The notes beneath the pieces were generated by a model. It was not told the DNA's origin and ran no database searches. It worked only from the letters and a program-made list of their open reading frames with translations. A stretch of DNA of 64,000 nucleotides from Amanita rubescens (taxonomy: Eukaryota; Basidiomycota; Agaricomycetes; Agaricales; Amanitaceae), in assembly GCA_015039365.1 (NCBI GenBank), contig WION01000097.1:62001-126000 (forward strand), read 5' to 3'. The first letter of the stretch is position 1, and every line of letters begins with the position of its first letter. Positions 9,521-18,458 of this stretch are shown here, piece by piece. The position numbers were made by a program, and so were the translations under genes.

Positions 9521-10309
9521 ATCTCGTTCTTTTCCTTTTTTAGAGGGAAATGGATTGATTGGTGGGGTAAACAAGTATGGAAATACGACAGGGGGTGATG
9601 GTGCGGGTCGTGTAGCTTCGAGTTTAGATTCGGTTGCAAGGGATAAGGAAGCGATGAGTTGGGCTGAGATTTCGTCTTCAACTCGTTGTTCTACTGTGGG
9701 TATAACAATGTCTTCGGTTCCAGGTGCGTATTCAAGTTTATCTTGGGATTCTTCTTCTTTCTCTTGTTCAGAGGGGGAATCTTTATTGTCTTCTTTATCG
9801 GACTCTCCTGACGGTTCAGCGCTTTCTCTGTAATGAACGTGTGGTGATGCAATGGGAGTTTCTTGGCTAGTGGTTAAGGTTTCTGGTTCGCTCGCTTTCT
9901 TCCAACGTTGTAGCGCAGTTCGTGTTAACTCCTCTTTTCCTCCTATGAAGGGTTCTCCTTCAAAGTATTCGTCTCTAATAAAGTACGGTTCTTCTCCTGT
10001 TTCCGATTCAGTGGCGTACCAACGTTTACTTCCTTTGTGAAAGGCAAGTTTTCGTTCGTTTAGATATAATCCTCCTTCGAACGGGAAGGATTGATTTGGT
10101 GGTCTTCCAAGTTTTTGTTTTACCCAAAACTGGTGACCTGGTACAGGTTTTCCTGAAGCGGTATAACACCAGCCGTTTTCTCGTTTATCCCAATGAATGG
10201 AATGTTCGTCGAGATAATAGAGATGGTCAAGGGGGTTTCGTTTGGCTTTATTCGGAGGGGTACTTTTAGATTGTCGTGGAGCAATGGTGAATGATGGGAG
10301 GTGAGAGCG
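9521..10309 (-). other. AUG-free, in-frame N-terminal extension of Gag
   Basis: The Gag frame stays open upstream for 263 codons to a TAA at 10310-10312 but contains no ATG. No ATG occurs in any minus-strand frame from 9521 to about 10515. The translated sequence looks like a folded protein, rich in aromatics and charge, with stretches such as HQFWVKQKLGRPP and EPYFIRDEYFEGEPFIGG, followed by an acidic Glu/Ser-rich linker into Gag. It could be translated from a non-AUG start. Otherwise it is an untranslated leader that happens to stay open. Confidence 0.7.
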
Positions 10310-10334
10310 TTAAAGCTATCGTGCTCGGAGAGGA

Positions 10335-10345
10335 GTCTAGTTTTA
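10335..10345 (-). promoter_or_regulatory. Self-priming primer-binding site
   Basis: One base inside the 5' LTR the minus strand reads TAAAACTAGAC. Its exact complement GTCTAGTTTTA occurs in the LTR (10510-10500, minus strand) about 34 nt after the TATA box, where transcription should begin. The 5' end of the RNA can therefore pair with this site, as in Tf1 and other self-priming chromoviruses. No typical tRNA-complementary TGG start is seen. Confidence 0.75.
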
Positions 10346-10535
10346 TTGTTACGTTTGTTCGTTCACTGACAAGTCAAGCCTATCAGGTACCGTAGGTTCC
10401 TCAAGGGAGTTCCGGCACTTAAGAACGTTCAAAGTATAAGAGTGTTATCGGATAAGTCCTCAAGGGAACTTAGACGATAACGAGACAGATTTTGACTGTT
10501 AAAACTAGACTGAGGTCTAGTCGTATATTTGCGTG

Positions 10536-10544
10536 ATTTATATA
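10536..10544 (-). promoter_or_regulatory. LTR TATA box and predicted start near 10510
   Basis: TATATAAAT on the minus strand. The predicted cap site about 34 nt downstream coincides with the first base of the self-priming 11-mer and with the point after which ATGs vanish. The same box lies at 2468-2476 in the other LTR. Confidence 0.65.
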
Positions 10545-10578
10545 GTACAAAGTACATACGCAAATATGGTAAGTATAT

Positions 10579-10678
10579 ACACATGTGATAATGGAAACGG
10601 TTACATGTGATAATGAAACGGTTAACATGTGAAAACGACATACATGTGATAAAAGTAATTGACATATGATAAACGATG
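10579..10678 (-). repeat. U3 tandem motif block in the LTR
   Basis: About five degenerate copies of ACATGTGATAATG(G)AAACGGTT spaced 18-22 bp apart lie upstream of the TATA box, with an identical block at 2511-2610. This looks like an upstream activating array. The binding factor is unknown. Confidence 0.55.
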
Positions 10679-10978
10679 AATGTTCCGGAAGGAACACATA
10701 TGCAAATAATGAAATAGGAGGAATGACATAGATGATAAAATAAGAAAAGATAGGCCATGACGTACGTTTGTAACAGCGGGGGTCTACGACAGCGTCCCGC
10801 CCGCGTTACGGTGGTCATAGAACGGTAGTAGAAGAAGGGGAGTTGGCGGGTGGTTGGGTGAGAGGAAGTGGTGGAAACAATTGGAAGGACCGGCTGAAAA
10901 ATTTCGCCTCCAAGGTTTTGCATCCGCAGCACATGTCACAAGCAGCATTTCCCATTCCTATACCCGATTGCAACGCCC

Positions 10979-12758
10979 ATGGACCAGATAGAAAACTTGC
11001 GGCAGGCGTACTTACGCTTGGCTGAAAGGGTCCGAGTTTCTCTACAGATACACGTCGGCGACGCGATGCGATATCGACAGCTACGAAACGAGGTGCTGGA
11101 GTTTTTCAATGTCGCCGGACAGGTCTGTAGCCCAAACAACCGTTACATGTCAGGGCTCTGACACGTTCTAGTACCAGAATCAGGTGCCAGCAGAGGACTT
11201 CATATCGTTACAAGAGTCTGTGAACACTATGATAGAGTGCCTTCGCACTGCAGAGAACGAGGCAATGGACCCCCCTGCCCCTGGTTTGCAAGTTACATGT
11301 AGAGTGAAAGGCAGGGTAGGACGGCCACGCGTCGAAATCGACAGGAATTTCTTGGAGAATGCATTGAAAGTTCGGGGTCCATATCAACTGGGGCAGGTGA
11401 TGAAGTGTAGCCCGCGGACAATCAGAAGGCGAGCGGTCGAATATGGTCTCAGGAATGAAGCTCCACCTGTGTTTCAGACCGTTCAGAACCCTGATGGAAC
11501 AGTGTCTCGTGCATGGGTCTCGTCGTCCACCCCTGAATACTCAGCTATTGCTGACGACCCTGATGCGCTGGATGAGTTGGTCAGGGATGTGTTGCAAACC
11601 TTTCCAAACTCTGGGAGACAAAAGTTGGACGGGTTGCTAAAAGCAAGAGGCTGCCGTATTCCCAGGGAGCGGCTAAGGGAGTCGTACGTTCGTGTACATG
11701 GCGCACCTGCACGCTTCGCAAGACGACAGATAGAGAGATGAACTTATTATGTGCCAGCTCCTAATAGTCTTTGGCATCACGACGGGAACCACAGTAAGTA
11801 AAAGACAAGCGCATGCTTCATTTCAATTACTTAGATGATCACAGAGTTGATTCAATGGGGAATCGTATGCCACGCTTTCGTGGATGGGAAGACGCGCCTT
11901 ATTACAGCTGCACAGTTCAACGACAATAATCGGGCAGATACTGTGTTAGAAGTATTTGAACGAGCCGTGAGATTACATGGTTTGCCGAGTCGGGTTCGGG
12001 GTGACCACGGTACTGAGAACGTAAGGGTGGCAGACCGCATGTTGGAACTAAGAGGGAACGGGAGAGGCTCGTATCTTTGGGGCCGGTAAGTGACATTGAC
12101 GTGTATGTGCATAATCTGACGATAAATATCTCCCAGCTCCGTCCATAATACAAGATCCGAACGACTATGGGTGGATCTAGTGAACGATCTTTCTCAAAAA
12201 TGGAAAAAGTTCTTTCAGGACCTGGAAACTCACCACGGCATGAACGCTGAAGACGGTGACCATACGTGGCTTCTTCTTCATCTTTTCTTGGAAGAATTGA
12301 ACAGCGAACTTCAGGAATGGGTCAAGGGTTGGAATCATCACAAGATGCAATTGAGAGGGGACAGGAACCAGTCGCCGATTGAGATGTTCTTGGTGGGTAT
12401 GGTGGAGCATGAAACGCCGGGCGTCCGCGAATGGATTGAACAACAAGAAGAGGTTGTAGACGATTTGCCGAACTACGGGGTGGCATGGGAGGATCTTGAA
12501 GATGAAGTTGCCCGTGATTTGGCACAAGGCGGTCAAGATCAGGGGCCTTTTCAAATTGATAATCGCCCCGGCGAGCTTCACGAGGTAACCTGCGAGCCTC
12601 CGGGTTGCTCTCTTTCCACGGAAGAGAAAGAATGGCTTGACGCAACCATTGCGCATGAGTTTGGCACAAACCACTTTCGAAGCATGCCTGAACGCATGCT
12701 CATCTGGAATAGAGGGTTGGAGCTATGTCGTACCTTAGTCCAGCAATGTCAAGGATAG
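10979..12758 (+). pseudogene. Integrase-core (DDE) gene with an internal TGA
   Basis: Exons: 10979 to about 11130, about 11205-11793, 11845-12085 and 12137-12758. The 11794-11844 and 12086-12136 introns have canonical ends. The product matches the Agaricomycete integrase-core family: a helix-turn-helix-like N-terminal half (GRPRVEIDRNFLENALK), then NSLWHHDGNH, a first Asp in [10 protein letters not shown], a second in [15 protein letters not shown] and ERLWVDL across the splice, and a candidate catalytic Glu in QSPIEMF. An in-frame TGA at 11739-11741 precedes TYYVPAPNSLWHH, where related proteins usually have an arginine. CGA to TGA is one C-to-T change at a CpG. Everything downstream is intact, so the inactivation looks recent. 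A retrotransposon lies about 200 bp upstream. Confidence 0.75.
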
Positions 12759-13377
12759 ATGAAGGTACCAGCCATCAATATTTTGTTTCGCCAAACGTGC
12801 TGCTCACATTTCCATTAGATAAAGCTAGTACATACTATGGATTAGGTCTGAGAGAACGTAATTGCAACTGACACAAACAGTTGAACAAAATCATTATATA
12901 GTAGACTAGCAAAGATTCCCTAGAACTTTCATTCTCACAAAGATAGGTGGTAGATATGTTGTAAAAGAACGTCTCAGCAACGGAATCACATGTCATTGCA
13001 TGCTTTGCATATATTTGGATCAGCTGGAGCATTACGCGAAGTTCATTATTTCAAATTGGGCTGCAGGGCTCGTCTCTCTCTCGCTCTCGCTCTCCCAACT
13101 CTACCGACCTGGATCCTGCTGCTGTTATTGGAACCTCTCATTATTGAGCTAGACAATTGTCACTCCCGTGGGTTAGACCTCGAGTTGCCCGCCCAGATTT
13201 GCTTAAACCGACTTTCGGGGCTAGACATTTGGTTACGCCCGAGTGTTAGACCTCGTGTCACCCTTGCATTCACGAAGCAAACGGACATTTAATTCAGGGA
13301 GGACTGTCTGACCCGTGATAAAAAGGTATCATGATCCTCGTTCATTTTACATGCATCTGAGTATTGAATTTGTAGGT
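12759..13377. other. Intergenic, no gene seen
   Basis: A short pyrimidine-rich CTCTCGCTCTCGCTC run lies near 13068-13090. Nothing else is recognisable. Confidence 0.5.
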
Positions 13378-15762
13378 ATGGATCGAACAAGCGCGTCAAA
13401 CATCGAGCAGGACCTTCTTCGTAATCGCAATACCAACAGTATGCCTTTCGAATCGACGTTCATGTATTCTCTGCTAAATGTTTTTTAGAACCATTAGGGG
13501 CATTTGATGGTTGTGTTGCTGTTCTTCACCCTGAGCGACCTGGATGGTTCATCTTGTCACCTAACTGCAATTACATACCGTTGCCTCCTGGTACCCGATG
13601 CAACGTTTACGTACGCTTCGATGGCCGCTTTGGACCAGACAACCATACGCAATGGCCGCAGCCATTTTCGCGTAGGTTTCCGCATTTGTGCTGCATACCC
13701 AAGAAGAAGCAGGGCCATCCACATTCTGTCATCTGGGAAAATCCTCAGATACATGACTTTGAACGAATTCAGAATGATATTATTGGGTTAGGCAAATGGT
13801 CCGGATCGTTGCTTGAGGCATTACGCAAGAGCAATAATTGGCTATTGGAGGAGTTGGCTCGCCGCCGTGCGAATAACAAAACGCTGGATTCACATCCAGA
13901 GGTTGTGGCATTATCAACAAATCTGGAGCGTGCCTTATCTAGGTTGCGTGCGGTTCCACATCAGCAAATTGGGGAAAAATCTGACCTCATCTGATTGCAT
14001 CTGACACTGCTGGAACACTGGCTGTCCGATTGTCTGATTGTCTAACCAGCACTGGAACACTAATTGTCTGACAGCCTGATTGTCTGACATTGTCTGACAA
14101 CATCTGACACCTCATCTGGCACTTGTCAGACATTGTCAGATGATGTCAGACAATCAGGCTGTCAGACAATTAGTGTTCCAGTGCTGGTTAGACAATCAGA
14201 CAATCAGACAGCCAGTGTTCCAGCAGTGTCAGATGCAATCAGATTTTTCCCCAATTTCCTGATGCAGTGGGCTACCGAGGGGCAGTGATCTGTCTACGAC
14301 TGGCGCAGCGATTATGGTTGGAGTTATATGCTCTGATGGAGTACGTGGATAAATATCTTCCATCCATGGAAGGCCAGGCTCCTCCTGAAACCCAGATTGC
14401 GGACGTCGTTGGTTGTTTTGTTCATACGGCCAATAGTGCTCAACAACTCTTCTCGGCGGGGATACCATACTGGGTCGTACGCGAAGTACGTACATTTGAT
14501 AAGGAAAACATCCTCTCTATCGGTACAATTGTCAAGCCTCAAGATATGTTGGTGGTCGAAGATCATCCCACATATGCTCCTCGCATCTACCAGGGCAATT
14601 CAAACGACAATCGATATATGACTATCTGTAATTACTCGCTCAAGTTCATGGGTTACGCGGACCCGTTCTGTGGAGTACTACCAAGAGGCATATCCCCTCA
14701 TAATTTCTCTCAGATGATTTCCCAGGCTGGTCGATCGCGAGAGGGCTCTACTCGCAACCACACCACTTCCTTTCAACCATGTATGTTGGTTTTTTAATCA
14801 TGATGTACATAAACTGACTTCTACAATCAGATAAGAAACCGTCGGGTGGGAATACCGGTGGGCGAGACAAATTCGACCTCGTAAATAGTCCCTACATGCC
14901 TCCTTGCCTAGATTCATGGAGAGCCGCATTGCGCGCGGTAGACCAAAGGCGTCAATGTCTTTACTCTCTTGAAAAGTTGAGCTCCAACGACGGGAAATAT
15001 GCATTCCCCGAACCGGGCATTTTCTGTTCCGGTGATAATGCTCGTCGACGCAACAAGTTTCTGACCGTTTGGGAAATTTTGCAACCTGTCGTTGTCAATC
15101 GCATGAGCTCCGACTTGGGTAGCGTATCCCTGTTATCCAACGAACAGTGGTGCATCCTCCTCGCAGGACGTGAACCCAATGACAAAACGAAGAGAGGGTC
15201 TGTGCGCGCCTCCATAACCGATCTCTTGTCTCAAGATGCTTTGGATTTGGGAGTGGGATTGTCCAAGATTCACGAGGTGGAAGTGGGCGAATATTCGATA
15301 CGTGACGCGCAGGGGGTGTTATGGGAACTTGCAGAAATGTCTTTCAGATTTGATTTGGTCATGTTGGACAAGAAGGCACTAGCTGCTCGGGGACTGGAGA
15401 ATACTGCCTACAATGTGCAGTTGCAATCTCCTCTGTCTCGCCAACGGTTAATCATGGCTTGCTTTCCATTTGGCCCGGCCGATCCTCGTCATCTCGCATT
15501 CGTCGACTGTCAACATGCCCGGCGCGGTTTGGCGTCACCAACAATTCGAGATCGAATACCGTATCTCAATGCGTTGCGGGCGGTCATGAAAGAATGGGAT
15601 GGTTATGAGGTTCATCCGATTGGCCGCTTGGAGGTGCTGACAGAAGATGCTCCAGTGGTTGAAGGGATGGTCTACGAGGAAGCCGTAGCACATTTCTACA
15701 CCCAGTCCTTCTTCCGTTTTTTTGGCCGCGCAGCAACCGTACCGATGTATCTTGAAGACTGA
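13378..15762 (+). pseudogene. Large unknown Agaricomycete protein, broken by a MITE
   Basis: The start MDRTSASNIEQDLL is at 13378. A short intron follows at about 13438-13489, then a long exon broken at 13959-14264 by a palindromic MITE. Coding resumes with VGYRGAVICLRLAQRLWLEL, and a canonical intron at 14781-14830 leads to the last exon, ending at 15762. If the MITE and one copy of the CA duplication are removed, the frame reads through, giving about 680 residues. Motifs include HTANSAQQLFSAGIPYWVV and YAFPEPGIFCSGD. I recall similar phrases from repeated hypothetical proteins of mushroom-forming fungi, but no function is known. As it stands, translation stops inside the MITE at about 13992. 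Confidence 0.65.
13959..14264. mobile_element. Palindromic 306-bp MITE
   Basis: The two halves are near-perfect reverse complements for over 110 bp each, starting CATCAGSAAATTGGGG. The left arm carries a 10-bp extra CCTCATCTGA. Internally it is built from repeats of TGTCTGA and CATCTGA. The flanking CA dinucleotide is duplicated (13957-13958 and 14265-14266), and removing the element with one CA restores the host frame. The superfamily cannot be told from this. Confidence 0.8.
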
Positions 15763-18146
15763 TTTTTTTGGCTGTTTCCGTTACAAACTTGTTTCTTTAC
15801 TCTTGCAAGTCTATATCAACTTGAATAAATGCAGGGATATGTGTTCCGTACCCGAGTTTACATGATCAACAATTTCACGACTCTGAATCCTTGCTATCTT
15901 TTGCATTTCTTACTTTCGACGATACAATGTAATCGATATTCGTTCAAAATTTCCTTTTGGGGTAGATGTTTTCTTATCCGCTGATACATTAGAGGAATAT
16001 GTGATCCGCTTGATTGTAGGAACGGATCACATAGGTGGCGATGACGAACGGCACACCACCGTAAGTGGTCGTCTTGTCCCGCGAACGGCTGTGAACGCTG
16101 ACTGATAATGTAATAGTGAATGAAAAGGGTCTTGGACGTAGAAGTAGTATGCTTGTACCTGACGATAGAAACAACGAGTTATGTATTCATGAACATATGG
16201 TATACTTGTTCAAAAAATAGTGCGGGATGTGGTATGACATATTAGCGAAAAGGGTGCTAAAGATGGCGTATGAAGATCCGCTGGCGTAACGGCGTCGTCA
16301 AATATCCAAAAGCGCGGACACACAAAATTCGCAGTGGATACAAAAATGAATGTTTCTTTTAGGCCCAAGAATAGCTACCGTATGTCCTCCGTGCTCTCGC
16401 CTCCCAGGCCGCTTCTGCTGGACTATATCAGTGGATACTTGTTCTCGCACCTCCCAGTTACGGAATAGACAACAGACAACTTCATGTTTTCATGGATCAG
16501 ATGCTGTTGACGGGTCGTCGGTGGACGCACCTGTGGAACAAACCCACCCCTACCAATTTGTTAAACACATTTCCCATCCTGATCCTACATTTGTCGTTAC
16601 CTGCTCAACATTTGGTCACAACGACATAGTCGCTGGTGAACGCACTTTTAACAATACCGACCCCATCAGGTTCGCCATTCGTTTGAGATTGTCTCAAATC
16701 CACTTCGCTAGTACGGTGAAAGGGTATTCCAATTGAATTTCTACGAACGTACCCGGCATGGGCCGCATGGCTTGGGTTGGTAGTAACAGGAGGTTGAGTT
16801 GGTAGGGGCACTTCCAAACGAGCAACCCACGTCGTCCTCCTCCCTATCCCAACTCCTGAGATTCTACAGAGTAAGAGGTCGACTTTGACAACGTTGGAAA
16901 GACCGCAGCGAAACTAGGCATAAAACGTCTCAAGTTGGCAGTGCTACAGGAATGTCCATCATATTTATACTTTCTCCTCTTCGTTTCTAACGCAGAATCT
17001 ACCTCTTAGTATCCAAATCGACGTAGCTCCACACTGTCGCTCGCTGCCCCTTTGCCCTTCTCCCCCAACCTCCATCACGTTTGCCCTTTCGCAAAGCACC
17101 TTAGGCAACTATCTCCCGCAGAACGTGATAGCCAGTTTGGACACAGAGAGATTCAGACGATCGCTGACGAGGCACGTCTACTATATGCGCATCATGTGGT
17201 AAATCACATGGTAATCCTCCGCTTCTAGCAACTCTTCACTCTGTGTATGTCCGGGGCCCACTGTTAGCAGCAACACCCTTAACTGAGACGCATATATTCA
17301 GTTTTCCGCTTCTCATCATATCCTTGCCTTCGCACCCCACCCCGCATGTTGCTGAGCGCGCCGTCCAACGCCTTTCTGGTTCACACACTCGCGTTTCCAC
17401 ACCACATGGACCGCACACGACGGTGAACGCATGCAATGCCATTCCCGCCCCTACACACTAGACTCCGCACCCCATGGACCCCACACGACGCTGAGTGTGT
17501 CCAACGCCATTTGGCCTCTCGCGCCCTCGTTTCTGCACCCCCATGGATCGTTTCTGCACCCCCATGGATCGTTTCTGCACCCCCATGGAACGGCACAATC
17601 TGAGCCCGACTAGCACCGTTCCGCTTCTTTCCAGGATCGTTTTGTCGTTGTTAGCTTTTAATATAACTTGGAAGTTGTTTCAGGGTCGATTGCCAGTGGT
17701 ACTAATACAAAGGGTCCTCTGAGTTACCCGGGAAACGCCTGCTATCACTGAGTAACTTCGACATCACCTCCCAACGGCTTTCAACACCCTCTTTAGCATC
17801 ATTACTAGTACCGGCGCCAGACGATGTACCTGCTGCAGCCGCGGGCCGCGGATTTTCGGCCGGGTGTTGTTACGTTGTCTGATGCACGGATTAAGCGACC
17901 TGCAAGGCGTGCGCATGTACAACTATTTTTCGGTATGCGTAACGCCAGAGTGGACCAGCATGCACAAGCTTACCATGGTTGAAATGACCTTGCGGTGTTT
18001 TCTTTCAGGTTAACAATGCAAAAAACTGTTCACTTCAGTTCACGCTGAATCACTCTCGATCACGCCGATTCACGCCGGATCACGCCACATCACGCCACAT
18101 CATGCCGGGTCACCATGCACCGCAAGGAAAATATGTGTTTAACTGG
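15763..18146. other. 2.4-kb gene-poor stretch with degenerate repeats
   Basis: I see no convincing gene. At 17350-17520 two diverged copies of a segment containing CACATGGACC/CCCATGGACC and CACACGACG occur. The 21-bp tandem array at 17527-17589 follows. Short open frames in the area lack family features. Confidence 0.45.
17527..17589. repeat. Three perfect 21-bp tandem repeats
   Basis: TCGTTTCTGCACCCCCATGGA is repeated three times without change (the unit given is 21 bases less its final A in each quoted part: TCGTTTCTGCACCCCCATGG plus A). The length is a multiple of three, but no gene is evident around it. Confidence 0.85.
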
Positions 18147-18171
18147 ATTTTGCCTGATATGGTCAGTCATA
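18060..18171. mobile_element. Truncated relative of the 18709-19636 element
   Basis: Reading the minus strand from 18171, TATGACTGACCATATC leads into GGCAAAATCC. This aligns with the end TATGACTTACCGTATC plus GGACAAAATCC of the nearby complete element. Inside lie repeats of ATCACGCC, comparable to the subterminal GATCACG motifs of that element. No matching left end was found, so this looks like one end of an older copy. Confidence 0.5.
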
Positions 18172-18458
18172 GCGCCTTCACAAACGGCTGTATGTATGGG
18201 TAAACGTACGAGGACGCCATCGCGATCGGCAGTCGAAGAAGTTGGCTGTTGTCGATAGAACGAACACGAGGAATCCTGCAGGTGGCACGGCCATGTTGGA
18301 CCCTGTGCGCCTGCAGCAGGCAGCAAGTTGCGTTAAGTAGTGAACGTTTGAACGTTGAACGCACGCTGAGAAAGATTACACTCCGAAGCTCTTTCGAGAG
18401 GGACCACTGTGCTTGTGCCAGAAATGAATTGTTTTTTTGTACAATGTACAATGCAAAC

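Larger units (their letters stand above)
2279..10775 (-). mobile_element. Complete Ty3/Gypsy chromovirus LTR retrotransposon
   Basis: The element is 8497 bp and coded on the minus strand. It has two 429-bp LTRs that I find identical along their length, beginning TGTTAC and ending TAACA, flanked by the 5-bp duplication GCGGG (2274-2278 and 10776-10780). In transcript order it carries the 5' LTR, an 11-nt primer site, Gag, Pol by -1 frameshift (protease, reverse transcriptase, RNase H, integrase, chromodomain), a third ORF, a polypurine tract and the 3' LTR. All frames are intact. Identical LTRs and clean duplications point to a recent and possibly active insertion. It landed about 200 bp upstream of the integrase-like gene at 10979. 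Confidence 0.95.
10347..10775 (-). repeat. 5' LTR of the chromovirus
   Basis: 429 bp. On the minus strand U3 runs from 10775 to about 10511, contains many ATGs and ends with a TATA box. R and U5 run from about 10510 to 10347 and contain no ATG. The primer site begins one base beyond its inner edge. Confidence 0.95.

Noticed and set aside
16350..16736. 128-codon plus-strand open frame
   Set aside because: Odd composition, no family features and no splice context. Judged chance.
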